The notes: generated from the sequence alone by a model not told the origin. A stretch of DNA of 64,000 bases from Aquilaria yunnanensis (GCA_039654915.1 CM077599.1:73438001-73502000), one strand, 5' to 3'; positions 46,656-59,033 are shown, counted from the stretch's first letter. Numbers and translations are program-made.

Positions 46656-48781
46656 TCAAAGCCAATCAGCAACTATTCTAAGACCCATTTCCTTTACATG
46701 TTTCTCAAAAACCTTTTGAGACAACGGTTTAGTCAGTGGGTCTGCCACGTTCTCCGCTGAAGCAATCTTTATGATGCTTACATCTCCTCTTTTGACAATT
46801 TCTCTTATTAAGTGAAATTTCCTCTGTACGTGCTTCATGCGTTAATGAGCACGGGGCTCTTTGACTTGAGCAACAGCCCCAGTGTTATCACAGTACAGAG
46901 TAATTGGAGATTCTATGTTTGGAACAACTCCAAGTTCCTGAATGAACTTCTTGATCCAAACAGCCTCTTTTGCTGCTTCAGAAGCGGCAATGTATTCGGC
47001 TTCAGTTGTAGAGTCAGCTACAGTACTTTGCTTGAAGCTCCTCCAACTGAAAGCCCCACCATTTAGTCCATAAACGAATCCAGAATTCGATTTACCATCA
47101 TCTAGATCAGATTGGAAGTCAGAATCAACATATCCTTTTACTTCCAATGAACCACCACCATAGACTAAGCAATAATGCTTTGTCCTGTTAAGATATTTCA
47201 AAATATGCTTAACGGCGGTCCAATGACCTTCCCCAGGGTTGGATTGGTACCTACTTACAACACTCACTGCTTGTGCTATATCGGGCCTAGTACACAACAT
47301 TGCATACATGATACTGCCAACAGCAGAAGCATAAGGGCAGCATTTCATTTTATCCAATTCCTCATCAGTCTTGGGAGACATCTTTTCGGAAAGGATGATT
47401 CCATGTCGAGAAGGCACGAAGCCTTTCTTGGAATCTTGCATGTTGTACTTAGCCACGATCTTATCAATGTAAGTAGATTGAGATAACCCCAACAATCTTC
47501 GGCTTCTATCTCTATAGAGCTTAAGACCAAGGACATATGATGCCTCACCCAAATCCTTCATAGAAAAATGAGTGGACAACCATAGCTTCACTGCTGATAA
47601 CATTTCTACATCATTCCCAATGAGTAGAATATCATCAACATATAGGACAAGGAATGTGATAGCACTCCCTTGTGTCTTCTTATAGACACAAGCTTCATCC
47701 GGATTTTGTGAGAAGCCAAATTGTTTAACTGTCTCATCAAAACGGATGTTCCAACTTCTGGAAGCCTGTTTAAGTCCATAAATGGACCTATTCAGCTTAC
47801 ATACTGACTGTTCCTCCCCACTAGATACAAATCCTGCAGGTTGGTTCATATAGATATCTTCATCAAGATACCCATTCAAGAAGGCAGTTTTTACATCCAT
47901 CTGCCATATCTCGTAATCATAGTATGCAGCTACGGCTAACAGAATTCTGATGGATTTAAGCATGACCACTGGCGAAAAGGTTTCCTCATAATCAATTCCT
48001 TCCTTTTGATTATACCCCTTTACCACTAATCTTGCTTTAAAGGTTTCCACCTTTCCATCAGGTCCTCGTTTTCTCTTATAAATCCATTTACAACCAATAG
48101 TCTCAATATTGATTGGTGGATCTACAAGAGTCCAGACCTGATTCTTATGCATAGAATCCATTTCTGAATTCATAGCATCAATCCATCTATCCCTGTCAAT
48201 ATCCTTCATTGCCTCCTCATATGTTCTAGGATCTTGTTCGCAATTTTCTGAAATCATCATGAATGATTCATTCAGAAGTGTCAACCTTTGAGGCGGACGA
48301 ATGATCCTTGAACTTTTTCGAATAGGCTCTAAAGGAATATTAACTCGAGTACTATCATTAGAAGCAGTACTATCAGATGTTTCAGTTAACTCTTGTAAGA
48401 TAATCCCATTATCTTTCCTAGAGTCAACCACAAAATCTTCTTCCAAGAAGACCGCATCTCTACTAATGAACACCTTTTGTTCATTTCGATTATAGAAATA
48501 ATAACCCATAGTGTCTTTTGGGTATCCTACAAATAGGCATCTTTCTGTTCTAGATTTCAACTTTGTAAATTTTTGCTTCCTGACATGTGCAGGACAGCCC
48601 CAAATTTTCAAGTGTCTCACACTCGGTCTTTTGTTAGTCCATAACTCGTATAGAGTTTTTGGGACCGATTTAGTTGGAACTCTATTCAACAGATAGACAC
48701 CGGTCTCTAACACATATCCCCAAAAAGACACTGGCAGATCGGCCATGTTTATCATTGAGCGCACCATATCCAATAAGGTAC
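46656..48781 (-). pseudogene. Ty1/copia pol fragment (integrase C-terminus, RT, RNase H)
   Basis: Read leftward: integrase C-terminal part (STLLDMVRSM, FWGYVLETGVYLLNRVPTKS, HLKIWGCPAHVRKQ), then RT from WIDAMNSEMDSM with WQMDVKTAFLNGYL and the palm motif YVDDILLIG, then RNase H with GYVDSDFQSDLDDGKS, STTEAEYIAASEA and LYCDNTGAV. A TAA at 46841-46839 splits PRAH from RMKHVQRKFHLIREIV, so the last ~60 residues (ADPLTKPL) follow a nonsense codon. The first part of pol and all of gag are cut off at 48781, where a Tat/Ogre-type LTR is inserted. The element is dead at this locus. Confidence 0.9.
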
Positions 48782-51690
48782 TGTTGACACCCAATTTCGT
48801 CCGGGTGTTTTAAAATTTTGAAAAAAATTTTATTAAAAAAAATTAATTTAAAAAAAATATATTACTATTATTATTAAAAAAAAATTTAATTAGTTTAAAA
48901 TATATTTTTGTTTTGTGAAAATTTGATTTAAAATGATATATGTGTGAATATGTGTATGTTTGAAATAAAATAAAATTTCATGAAAAAAATGACAAAAAAT
49001 TAAAAGTTTGAGGTAAAAATGACAAAATTGAGAAGTTTCGGAAAAAATTGACAAATTCTAAAAGTTCCAGGAGCATTTGGTAGTTTGTCACATAAAATTT
49101 TGAGCATGCCGACGTTTTTGGCTCAAATTGACAGAAAACGACAAAATTGTCAAAATCAGAAGCTTCAGGAACTTATCCTGAGGCTGAGAGACGTAAAGGA
49201 CTAAAATTGTCATTTTACCAATTTAAAAGATAAGTTTGAAATTTTTTATTAATTTATCCATCAACAGTTCAGCCAAACTTCCTCTATAAATAGCCCCCCA
49301 AATTTTGTGCTGAACACAGAAAAAAATAGAAATGAAGCTTAGAGCTCCGTTTTGGAAAAAGAAAAAATTATAGCCTAGGTCCCTGGTCCTCTTCTCTTTC
49401 TCTCCAGAAAACCTAAACCTTCTCTGACCCTTTTTTTTTTTTTTTTCTCTCCCCCCGCGCGCGTGCGTTCTGTTCTTCACGTTTCCAGAATTTCAAATTC
49501 AGTTTTTAAGGGTACAACTCTCATTTAATCCTTCATCTTTTCAATTTTCTTTCACTTTGGTCACTAACCTTTTATTTTGTTCTTGCAGAATTAATTACTA
49601 ACTCTTTTATATTTACTTGTTTATTTGTTGTTGTTATTATTACTAACCTTTTATTATTGTTGTTATTATTATTAACTTACTTCACTAACTTTTATTATTA
49701 TTGTTGTTATTGTTGTTAACAATTAATTTAACTAACTTTGCTAACTTTTTTTATTGTTATTAACTTACTAACTTACTAACTTACTAACTTTTATTTTTAT
49801 TGTTACTAACTTTTGCTAATTATTACAATTCATGGAAGGTTATACCTCCTATTTTTTTATTCTTTTAATGGATGGCCAAAAAGCCCCATTTTTATCATTG
49901 TTTTTTAATATTTCTTTATGTGTTTTCTCTTTATTTGTTTATTATTTAATTTATGCATCTTTTACTTTTTTTTTAAATGGATGTCTAAACCAAAACAAAA
50001 AGAAAACCTCCACTTTATTCATTTTCCTTTATTTACTTTATGCAAAAATTTTATTTTATTTAAAAAAAAAAGAAATTAATCATGAAAAAAAATAATATAA
50101 ATAAGTAAATGATAACTAATTAAAATAAAATCCTTTTATGTGAATAATTAATTTTATTCTTTAAGACTAACATAATATTTTTTTTAAAAAAAAGCTAATT
50201 ATCTTTTATTATTTCTTTAAAAAACAATAAAAAAATAATTAATTAACTTTTTATTCCTTTTATTAAAATTAAATAAACATAAGTAAATAATCACAAAAAA
50301 AATAAAAATCATTTCTTTTTAAATATATCTTTAAAAGTAGCAATAATTAAAATTTAATAAAAATAATAATAAAAATCCAATAAAATTATGATTAAGATTG
50401 ATAATTAATTAAATAATTAAAATTTAAAATTTAATAAAAATTAAACTCCATGTCCAAATGATCCGCCAGGATCCAATGGTTTGGAGAATAAAATTTTTTT
50501 TCAATAAAAATAATAAAAATTAAAACAAAATCTTTCTTTAATAAAAGAAGCATATGAAAAATCAAAACTTTTCTTTTATGTTTAAAATATACATATAAAT
50601 TTTTGGTTTTCTTTATTAAATAAATAAAAATCTTAATTAAATAATTACTTTTGGTTAATCTTTTATTCAGAATAAATTATATAAATATCAAGACTTTTTA
50701 TTTTATTTTTAATACACATATAAATCATTAGATTTTTTTTTAAATAAAATCTTGATTAAATAATTACTTTTTGATTATTATTTTATCAAATAAATAGAAT
50801 AAACATAAAATAAATGTCAACTCTTTAATTTCTTTACAGATTTTTGATATTAAATATTTAAAAATTATTTTTTGATTCTTTTATAAATTGAGTAATTATT
50901 TAAATAATAAATATCTTTCATTAAACAAAGAATCTTTCAAAACTAAACTAAAAGAATAAAAAAAAAGAAAAGAAAGAAAAGAAAAGTAAAAGAAAATAAG
51001 AAAGAATAAAAATATAAAAAAAGAAAGAAAGAAAAGAATAATAAAATATAAAAAAAAATAAAAAATATATTTAGTTAATATTAAAGACCATTAACAAATA
51101 TAAAATTTCATAAATAAAAAGACTTATAAATTTATTAATTAAACTAATAATTAATTTAATAATAAGAATTAAATAATTACGATTAATTAAAGTAATTTCC
51201 ATATCCGGATGATCCAGCAGGATCTACGGTTTGGAAAATATCAAACTTTTTAAAATAAATAAATTAAATAAAAAGATAAAAAAATCCATATTTTTACAAT
51301 ATGGATAAAATTGTTTAAAATTTCACCAAATTCCGTGTCCAAATGACTCGGCAGAGTCCATGGTTCGGAATAAAAATCTTCCGTGTCCAAATGACTCGGC
51401 AGAGTCCATGGTTCGGAAGTATAAAATTCTATATAAATTAATTACCAAAAATCCACATCCAATTAATTCAGTTAAAAATTCTAGATTGAAAATTAACTGA
51501 AATTTATTTAAAAGCAAAGCGAAACAAAATTAAAATCAACTAAGGTGCCAATTTTTGGGCGTTTTAACAAAGTTGTTTTAACGTAACCGTACTCCCGAAC
51601 CCCCGAACTCTCGCAGACCAATATTTAAGGTGACCAATCGACCTAGGTAAACAGATTGGTGGCGACTCCCGAAAACCCGACGTTGCCACA
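48782..51690 (+). repeat. 5' LTR of giant Tat/Ogre-type element
   Basis: About 2.9 kb, very AT-rich, from TGTTGACACCCAATTTCGTC to GTTGCCACA. The preceding GGTAC (48777-48781) should reappear after the 3' LTR if the insertion is intact. It interrupts the minus-strand copia pol. A diverged block with CC(A/G)TGTCCAAATGA and CAG-ATCC near 50450 and 51200 appears twice more as close 44-bp direct repeats at about 51339-51418. Confidence 0.8.
49285..49292 (+). promoter_or_regulatory. LTR TATA box
   Basis: TATAAATA followed by GCCCCCCAAATTTTG. It puts the likely transcript start near 49.32 kb, leaving a ~0.5-kb U3 and a ~2.4-kb R/U5. Confidence 0.65.
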
Positions 51691-51693
51691 GCT

Positions 51694-51711
51694 TGGCGAC
51701 TCCACTGGGGA
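51694..51711 (+). other. Primer binding site (Ogre-like, tRNA-Arg type)
   Basis: TGGCGACTCCACTGGGGA begins three bases after the LTR end. Ogre elements are described as using a tRNA-Arg PBS of similar sequence. The exact tRNA should be confirmed by matching tRNA 3' ends. Confidence 0.7.
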
Positions 51712-52426
51712 CTCCACGTTAGTGAGTCGAGCCTAAAGTTGATTTGTTTTGATTTACTTTGCTTATTATGTGGATTTATATGTTATATTTACTTATTCTA
51801 AACATGCATAATGCATTCACAATATGAAGCTCTATACCCGAGCTTCCTTAAATCAAGCACGATTCTTTCTAAGCGGAATTGGTGTTGCTGTCCTTGTGAG
51901 GCCACGGTCTCCAAGCCTTCACCGGTTTCAAAGTAGCAAAGTAGTGTATTGCCTTCTGAGACGGTTAGTCTCTGCATGGGCCCACGAAAAGCTACGACTC
52001 GAATTAATCCATTCCTTACATTAACCCTAGAGGGTAAGGAATCGGGCCGTCACTATGATTTAGTGACGGGATTCGGGAACTATCCCTTGCCTTTTTTATA
52101 AGCTACCTTATGCATATAGAACTCCCCACTTAACCATAGAACTGACCATAGAATTTCTACCATTTTACCAACGCCATAAGCACGTCCTTGTTATGCTATG
52201 TTGTTGCTCTACACTTTTATTTTCTTCGTGTCTTATATTTATGGTTTTAATTCATTTTTCCATAATACTTCATGAGTTGTTAATTGCTATTTAACTTATT
52301 AATAACCTTATTTTTCTTGTGCAATTATTCTTCATGCATCAAAACCACGCATCAAATTATGCTAACTTTTTGGTCTTTATAATGACAACTAAAAGTTTTG
52401 AAGTTCTACGATAATGGATAAGCAAA
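51712..52426 (+). other. Leader of giant element, no gene
   Basis: Non-coding leader between PBS and minisatellite. I see no upstream ORF1 of the kind some Ogre elements carry. Confidence 0.5.
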
Positions 52427-53075
52427 CTCACTCATTGCATGCATTCCATTACATTAATCACGTGCATATAAAGTATGATAAAAATAATCTCATTGCATGC
52501 ATTCCATTACATCAATCACACGCATATAAAATCTGATAAAAATAATCTCATTGCATGCATTCCATTACATTAATCACATGCATATAAAATCTGATAAAAA
52601 TAATCTCATTGCATGCATTCCATTACATTAATCACGTGCATATAAAGTCTGATAAAAACATAATCTCACTTTATATTGCATGCATCCATTACATCAATCA
52701 CACGCATATAAAGTATGATAAAAATAATCTCATTGCATGCATTCCATTACATCAATCACACGCATATAAAATCTGATAAAAATAATCTCATTGCATGCAT
52801 TCCATTACATTAATCACATGCATATAAAATCTGATAAAAATAATCTCATTGCATGCATTCCATTACATTAATCACGTGCATATAAAGTCTGATAAAAACA
52901 TAATCTCACTTTATATTGCATGCATCCATTACATCAATCACACGCATATAAAATCTGATAAAAATAATCTCATTGCATGCATTCCATTACATCAATCACG
53001 TGCATATAAATTTTGATAAAAACATAATCTCATTGCATGCATCCATCACATCAATCATATACGCATAGAATCTAA
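52427..53075 (+). repeat. ~58-62-bp leader minisatellite with ~240-bp higher-order period
   Basis: About eleven units contain ATTGCATGCATTCCATTACAT, then CAATCAC-CGCATATAAA and TCTGATAAAAATAATCTC. The variant unit with ACTTTATATTGCATGCATCC occurs at about 52668 and again at 52908, so blocks of four variants are repeated as a unit. It lies just upstream of gag. Confidence 0.85.
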
Positions 53076-53149
53076 TAAAATAAATATTCCTTTAAAAAGG
53101 TAAAATTGGACCTCAACACCGATATTCAACTCGGCTCCAAACAAGACTA

Positions 53150-54901
53150 ATGGCAGAACAAACTGAAGGACGTCTCATAGATATAGAGTCCAAGATTGAA
53201 AGTATGGCAGAACAAATGAGACAATTGATGGAAATAATCAAAGGGAAAGCAACTCAAGTTCCCATCAAAGAAGCACAAGATCCCACTTATACTCCGGGAT
53301 TCACCCCACAACGAGTCTCAGTCCAAGAAAACCTGTTTCAAGAACCAGGACAGTCTGCTAGTGTTCACCTGAAACAAGACACTGTGTATGAAGAGAAGAA
53401 GACACCACCAAAGGAAGAAGGAGAATCTCAAAAACTCGAAACAATAGAGAAGAGACTGCGAGCCATTGAAGGAGGTAATATATTCGGATCTCTCTCAGTG
53501 GATGACCTCTGCTTAGTGCCAGACGTCATAATCCCTTCGGACTTTAAAGTACCGGATTTTGTAAAATACGATGGAACGAGTGATCCCATCACTCACATCA
53601 CACTGTTCCTAAGGAGACTACAACCACTCACAAAAGATGAAAAGGTGTGGATTGCACTTTTTCAGGAAAGTCTCACAAAATCAGCATTGCAGTGGTATCT
53701 AAGTCAAGGACCAAGAAACATCAAAACTTGGAATGACCTTGCTCAGGCCTTCATCGGCAACTATAAACATGTTATGGACTTGGCTCCGGATCGCCAAACT
53801 CTCCAAAACATGGAGAAGAAAAAGCCAGAAACTTTCAAGGAATATGCCCAACGGTGGAGGGACTTAGCTGCACAAGTTCAGCCACCCATGACAGAAAAAG
53901 AAATGGTCACTTTGTTTGTCCAGACACTGAAATACCCATATTATGACAAACTCATTGGCAATTCGGCAACTAATTTCTCCGATGTTGTCATGTCTGGAGA
54001 AAGGATCGAGCATGGGATTAGGACTGGGAAGATTGCTGAGTCCTTTAGTGATCCTATGAAAAGAGGAGGACCATCCAGAACAAAAGATGAAGAAGTACAA
54101 CAAATAGGACGCGAAAGAGGGATTCCCCTCGTAGGTACTGTGGCTACCGGTCCTCGCCTATCCTATTCTGCCAAAAGGCCCAATTATTATCCTACCAATA
54201 TGCCCAGTGACTATCCTCCCAATATGCCCAATGATTATCCTTCCAATAGGCCTAATGATTATCCTCCCAATAGGCCCAACAATTATCCTCTCAACAGGCC
54301 TAATCAGTTACGGCCACCTGTTCCGACTCCTCCAGTACCCACACGAAGACCAAAAGAAGTTTTTGCACCAATTCCCATGACTTACACTGAGTTGTATCCA
54401 AAACTCATAGAAAGTCAACTTATCCGTCCAATTCCTACAAATCCATTTGGACCCCCATATCCAACGTGGTATGACCCCAACATAACTTGCCCATATCATG
54501 ATGGCGTTCCAGGCCATGGCTTGGAAAATTGCACAGCATTGAAACGTATAGTCCAACAATTAATCGAATCAAAGTGGTTGGATTTTTCCGATGAACCGAA
54601 CGTCACTCACAATCCATTGCCGTCTCATCAAGAAAAACCAGTCAATATGATAGAAGAACACCGGCTGATGAAAAAGTCAGTCAATGATATCATAACCCCT
54701 CTTAAGCATGTATATTCATGCCTTGTGAAAGAAGGGATTATCATGGGAAAGCCTTCTTTTGGACATGAAGAAGTTGAAGATGAGGAATGGTGCAACTTTC
54801 ATGACAGTAAGAGTCATTCTATCCAAGAATGCTCAGAATTCCGTAAGAATCTGCAAAGACTCATAGACTCATCCCAACTTATCGTTTTTATGATGATGTG
54901 A
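53150..54901 (+). CDS. Tat/Ogre-type Gag
   Basis: 583 residues. The N-terminal 40 are coiled-coil-like (IESKIESMAEQMRQLMEII). The capsid-like core spans about 137-300 (FVKYDGTSDPITHI, SALQWYLSQGPRNIKTW, NYKHVMDLAPDRQTLQNM, ETFKEYAQRWRDLAAQVQPP, SGERIEHGIRTGKI), a classical Tat/Ogre Gag signature. A Pro/Asn-rich tract (repeats of PNDYPPNRPN type) sits near 345-385. Two knuckle-like motifs, CPYHDGVPGHGLENC (CX2HX5HX4C) and CNFHDSKSHSIQEC, follow near 447 and 550. The frame ends at FMMM, while another frame continues RFYDDVNVIIKEQEVN to about 55040, so a small frameshift truncates the C-terminus. It would package element RNA in virus-like particles if expressed. Confidence 0.85.
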   Translation: MAEQTEGRLIDIESKIESMAEQMRQLMEIIKGKATQVPIKEAQDPTYTPGFTPQRVSVQENLFQEPGQSASVHLKQDTVYEEKKTPPKEEGESQKLETIEKRLRAIEGGNIFGSLSVDDLCLVPDVIIPSDFKVPDFVKYDGTSDPITHITLFLRRLQPLTKDEKVWIALFQESLTKSALQWYLSQGPRNIKTWNDLAQAFIGNYKHVMDLAPDRQTLQNMEKKKPETFKEYAQRWRDLAAQVQPPMTEKEMVTLFVQTLKYPYYDKLIGNSATNFSDVVMSGERIEHGIRTGKIAESFSDPMKRGGPSRTKDEEVQQIGRERGIPLVGTVATGPRLSYSAKRPNYYPTNMPSDYPPNMPNDYPSNRPNDYPPNRPNNYPLNRPNQLRPPVPTPPVPTRRPKEVFAPIPMTYTELYPKLIESQLIRPIPTNPFGPPYPTWYDPNITCPYHDGVPGHGLENCTALKRIVQQLIESKWLDFSDEPNVTHNPLPSHQEKPVNMIEEHRLMKKSVNDIITPLKHVYSCLVKEGIIMGKPSFGHEEVEDEEWCNFHDSKSHSIQECSEFRKNLQRLIDSSQLIVFMMM

Positions 54902-55814
54902 ATGTGATCATTAAAGAACAAGAAGTCAATGCTATACCAATCTCAAAACCTACTCTTAAGCCGTCAAGTCCCAAGGCCATTCCTCTACAAATCAAACAAA
55001 ACCGAGGTCAAGCTGCTAGGCCCGATGTGATTGGTAATTGAAAGTGAAGATTTTGAGCTGGAATTACATTGATTTTGGAAGGGCTCCAAGTCAGATCTGA
55101 CCTAACAGTCCGCATACATTTTCGAATGACAGGGAATCCTTTGAATAAACTTGTATCTTTGAAAGCTTGCAAAAGTAATCTAATAGTAAAAATCTCCTAG
55201 ATTTAGTCCAGAATCTAGGGTGTAGTCTTTGTTAGATGGACACCTGGTATTCTTTCTGGTACAACAAAAAGATGTAATGCGTGCATTCTACTACTTTCCA
55301 TTTTTACACTCTTTGCCATTATACTATCTATTATTGCCATCACACTTTACTTTTTGACAACTGGTAATTCTTTTTGTTCTCTAACAAAAAGATGTTACGT
55401 GTACATTATACCACTTTTTAATTCCATTATTACATCTACATATTGTAACAATTTTTACCAAAAATTCAATTATTACACCTACACATTCTACCACTTCTTA
55501 CCAAAAATTCTGTTTTTACATCCATCTCTCACTCCTTTCCATTATACTATCCATTATTGCTATCATACTTTGCTTTCTAAATGATACTACTCGTGGGTGA
55601 AAATAAAAAGTTAAGAAAAATTTGATAGTAATGATCTTGAAAGTGCTGCCAAATCTAGTAAGAAGGATTTCATATGTTGCACCTCAACCCTCAAAAAGAA
55701 TTCACAGTGGTTATCAACATCCCTGCAAGAAGTTTGGGGTTAGTTTCCAAACAAGGTAGCTCTCATATTAAATGACTTCAGTGGCTTCCCAATTCTCATA
55801 AATGCTCAAAAAAA
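54902..55814 (+). other. Post-gag region without pol
   Basis: A short out-of-frame Gag continuation to about 55040, then non-coding sequence. A ~110-bp diverged duplication lies around 55245-55420 (each with GGTA-TTCTTT, ACAAAAAGATGT and GTGCATT or GTACATT). None of the pol motifs expected here is readable. Confidence 0.55.
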
Positions 55815-56290
55815 AAAAAAAGGTTCTCAGTTTTCTGCAACACAAACTCCGAAAAGAAAAAGTTCATCCCTTCCATCAAAAAGCCATTAAAGGGAAAATC
55901 CAAAAAAAAAGAGAGACTAAGAAGCAAATAAAGCCACTTGAGTCATCTCACTTCAAGAAGGATACGATCTCGGTTCTCTATAACACAAACTCCAAAAAAA
56001 AAGGGAAAAAGTTCATCCCTTCCATCAAAAAGCCAACAAGGGAAAATTCAAAACCAAAAAAAAAAAGAGAGACTGAGAGAAAATACAAGCAAGTAAGGCC
56101 ACTTGAATCATCTCATTTCAAGAAGGCTATGATCTCGGTTCTTTGTAACAAAAACTCCGAAAAGGAAGAAGTTCATCCCTTCCATCAAAAGACAACAAGG
56201 GAAAATTCAAAACCAAAAAGGACTGAGAACAAGCACGAGCAAGCAAGGCCACTTGAGTCATCTCACTTCAAGAGAGTTATCAAGTATGTC
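55815..56290 (+). repeat. ~150-160-bp A-rich tandem repeats (three units)
   Basis: Three units contain CTCGGTTCTC or similar, ACACAAACTCC-AAAA, AGTTCATCCCTTCCATCAAA, and GCCACTTGAGTCATCTCACTT. The open Lys-rich frame through them exists because the unit is A-rich, and I do not call it a gene. Confidence 0.8.
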
Positions 56291-56364
56291 ATCACCATAG
56301 CTCACAAAAAAAAAGGGAAACAAAAAAAAAACAAAAAAAACAAAAAAAAAAGGGCTCAAACTAG

Positions 56365-56368
<4 letters not shown>

Positions 56369-56415
<47 letters not shown>
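56369..56415 (+). repeat. Poly(A) tract (~45 bp)
   Basis: An uninterrupted A run just after the A-rich repeats. It could be a retroposition scar or simple slippage. Confidence 0.8.
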
Positions 56416-56417
<2 letters not shown>

Positions 56418-57819
56418 GAGCTATGGATTCTAGACTGAAAACCTGCAAAGGCGGTTTAGAACACAAAAGCAACCCTCAAACCAAGCATGCATAAAGATCA
56501 CAATAGTTGGGGGGCAACAGATGAGGTCTAACTTTCTGGAAAGAGTGGCAAATTGAGGTCATCACTATTGAGTTTTTCACCATAATCAAATTTGCTCACG
56601 AGTAGTATTAAAAGACCCTTCTTTCACACCACTCAAACTTAACTTTATTCAGACCTAATATTTACCTCTTAATATCATTCTCATTCAGCTAAAAGACTGC
56701 CACAAAAAAAAAAAAAACATTCAAACTTAACTTTCCTCACACCTAACATTTACCTCTCGATATCATCCTCATTCAGTTAAAAGGCTATTATTGTGAATCA
56801 TGTTTCTACCTTATTGCCTTGCACAGTTTATGTCTTCGAGTTGGAAAGGGAAGAATGGCAGGACATTTTAATTGAAAACAAAGACCGTAAATTACTTTGT
56901 CAAGCTTTGAAAATTGATGAAAGTTTTTCTTTAAGGCCAAACCATTATTCATTAATGTATGTAGACTTAAAAGTAAGGAGATAGCTTGAGTCTTTCTTTA
57001 ATAAGATGTGGTTCTTGTAAGAGAAATTTACGATCAAGTGCCATCACAAAGGTCTAGAAATCCTCAACCTTCTGTTAAATCAAAGGCGAGATGATATCTC
57101 TTTCCACATAAACACCATAATCAAGGGGGCAAAGTAGTCTCTACTAAGCGCAAGAAAAGTACTGCCAAGAAAGAAGCTCAATAGACAAGAGGGCAAGTCT
57201 TATGGATCAGAACCTGAGTCTAAGGAAGAGCAATCATTCGGACTGTAACATGGGGGTAAACAAGTGTCGGCACGGCCAGAAGAAAATGGGCAAAGCAGAC
57301 ATTGAAAGTAAAGCCTTTGATGGTATCAAATCCATGACAATGGATGAGTACCCGAAAGAGATATAAATTATGAGGCGGGCCAACTTTAAAGAAATTGAGG
57401 CCAAAATTCAAGAACAAGTCAAAGAAAGGGGATTTTGAAAAGAGTTGGGCTTTTGAGGCAGTGAACAAAAGCTGGAAAGCATAAAGAGATTCAATGATAG
57501 TCCAAGAAGGCAATTATAAAGAGGATCCAGTAAAGCAAAGATATGAAGAACTAGATCAATCCAAAAAAAAAATAAAAAAATAAAAAAATAAATATAAATA
57601 AAAATAAAAAATAAAAAAAAGAACCATCAATTACACATGCTTTGCATTCATGCATTTCACATCATGCATGCATGATTTTTACACGATAGGAATCAAATGG
57701 GAAACACATCCACCGCACCGTTACAGCAGTATAAGCTGAGATCTCAATAATATCAGCTCTTACCAATCTATCACTGGATACACAGCTAATATGCGGGACC
57801 AACCCGCATCAGGAATTCA
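56416..57819 (+). other. No gene recognised
   Basis: Contains an A/T-rich stretch at 57550-57620 and short open frames of 63-97 codons without recognisable domains. A GGGGGGCAACAG block near 56510 resembles sequence that follows coding regions in Tat elements, but this is a weak resemblance. Confidence 0.4.
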
Positions 57820-58165
57820 AGGATAAGGTAGACAATATGTCAAAAGCCTGGCAATTGATTCAATAATCGAGACTACACCTGGAAGGACAGGATTGACATC
57901 AGCTAGTAGTATCCAAAATAAGAGATAGCTATAGCCAAGGATAAGGCAGATATAAAAAAGGATAAAGTAGACAATATTGTCAAAAGCTTGGCAATTGATT
58001 CAATAATCGAGGCTACACCTGGAAGGACAGGATTGATGCCAGCTTAGCAACATCCAAGATAAGAGATAGCTGTGGTCAAAGATAAGGCAGACATCAAGAA
58101 ATATTGTCGTTGAAACTTTGTCAAAAGCGGACAATGGATTCAATAATCGAGGACTGGATCAACGG
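57820..58165 (+). repeat. ~135-bp tandem repeat, 2.5 copies
   Basis: Units contain AGACAATAT-GTCAAAAGC, TGGCAATTGATTCAATAATC, ACACCTGGAAGGACAGGATT and AAGAGATAGCT. They lie just upstream of the first 182-residue gene and could form part of its promoter region. Confidence 0.75.
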
Positions 58166-58325
58166 ATAAAAAAAAAAAAATATATCTATCACATCAAAAT
58201 AAAGTAGGATTCACTTTTCCGGTTAAGCGGCGGATACGGTACTCCGTGACTCTCAAGTCGGTTCTCTCAGTTGCCCATAATAACTGATCATTTCCTCCCT
58301 CCTTTCTTTTACTTTCTCCTAGAAA

Positions 58326-58874
58326 ATGGATCCTACTTTTTCTGCCTTGCGAAAATATTTTCCTTCTCTCCCAATGAACATCCTCAAAAAGATCTACCAA
58401 GTTCGCTGTGAACGATTAAGAGCTCTGATGCATAAAGGAATCCCTGAAGATGTGCGGTGGTTAATTGAAGCTAAGGTTCGTCTGGCAGGTGAAATCCCAG
58501 AGGCATTTGTGTCTCACATGCCTGGTGTAGGCAAAAGCTCTTATGCCAAAAAACGAAGAGCGAGGAGACTAGGCGTCTGTCATAAATGCGGACGCTGGAC
58601 CTGTAATACTAAATGTCGTTCTTTAGGGATGATCTCTGATAATCGAGAAGATAAAATACGATTCATTAAGAATGGCCTGAGTAAGGACTCATTGGATGAT
58701 CTCCAATTGACTCTTGAGACGCATTCTTGTGGATTCGTGCAACATGAACTTCTCGATTTATGGAGCATTTTTCATGAAGAACGAGAACGATACAGTCCCG
58801 GGAATCTGACATTAAACGACCCTATTTGTCAGCTTGTAAGAAAACTGGATGGGAAGCAAATCCTCGACTCATAG
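58326..58874 (+). CDS. 182-residue Cys-rich basic protein, tandem copy 1
   Basis: A function I do not recognise. One intronless frame starts MDPTFSALRKYFPSLP. A hydrophobic/basic N-terminal half (NILKKIYQVRCERLRAL, RWLIEAKVRLAGE) leads to a basic patch KKRRARRLG. A compact Cys motif CHKCGRWTCNTKC follows (CX2CX4CX3C, residues about 85-97), and later THSCG near 138 and LNDPICQLVRKLDGKQI at the end. The motif resembles a zinc knuckle in spacing but lacks the usual His. The 5' UTR block (TTTCCGGTTAAGCGGCGGAT at about 58217) is shared with copy 3, but no TATAAAT box like that of the other copies is seen upstream. It is the first of four tandem homologues. It may be a nucleic-acid-binding protein, but that is a guess. 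Confidence 0.75.
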   Translation: MDPTFSALRKYFPSLPMNILKKIYQVRCERLRALMHKGIPEDVRWLIEAKVRLAGEIPEAFVSHMPGVGKSSYAKKRRARRLGVCHKCGRWTCNTKCRSLGMISDNREDKIRFIKNGLSKDSLDDLQLTLETHSCGFVQHELLDLWSIFHEERERYSPGNLTLNDPICQLVRKLDGKQILDS

Positions 58875-59033
58875 AAGCCATTAATCCCGTTACTGGACGT
58901 AAAACCAGTGGAAGATGTGAGCCACAGTCACAATCACTGTACATACAATTTATCATATTTAAAATTTTCCATTTTTCTTTTAATAATGTATTTGCTCCCG
59001 TAAGTGTAATCGACACGTTATCCATTTCATCGC

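Noticed and set aside
49832..50095. 87-codon hydrophobic plus-strand frame in the Tat/Ogre LTR
   Set aside because: Phe/Leu/Tyr-rich because the LTR is T-rich here; no other sign of a gene.
55802..56419. 205-codon Lys-rich plus-strand frame
   Set aside because: It results from A-rich tandem repeats and a poly(A) tract; the end is pure poly-Lys.
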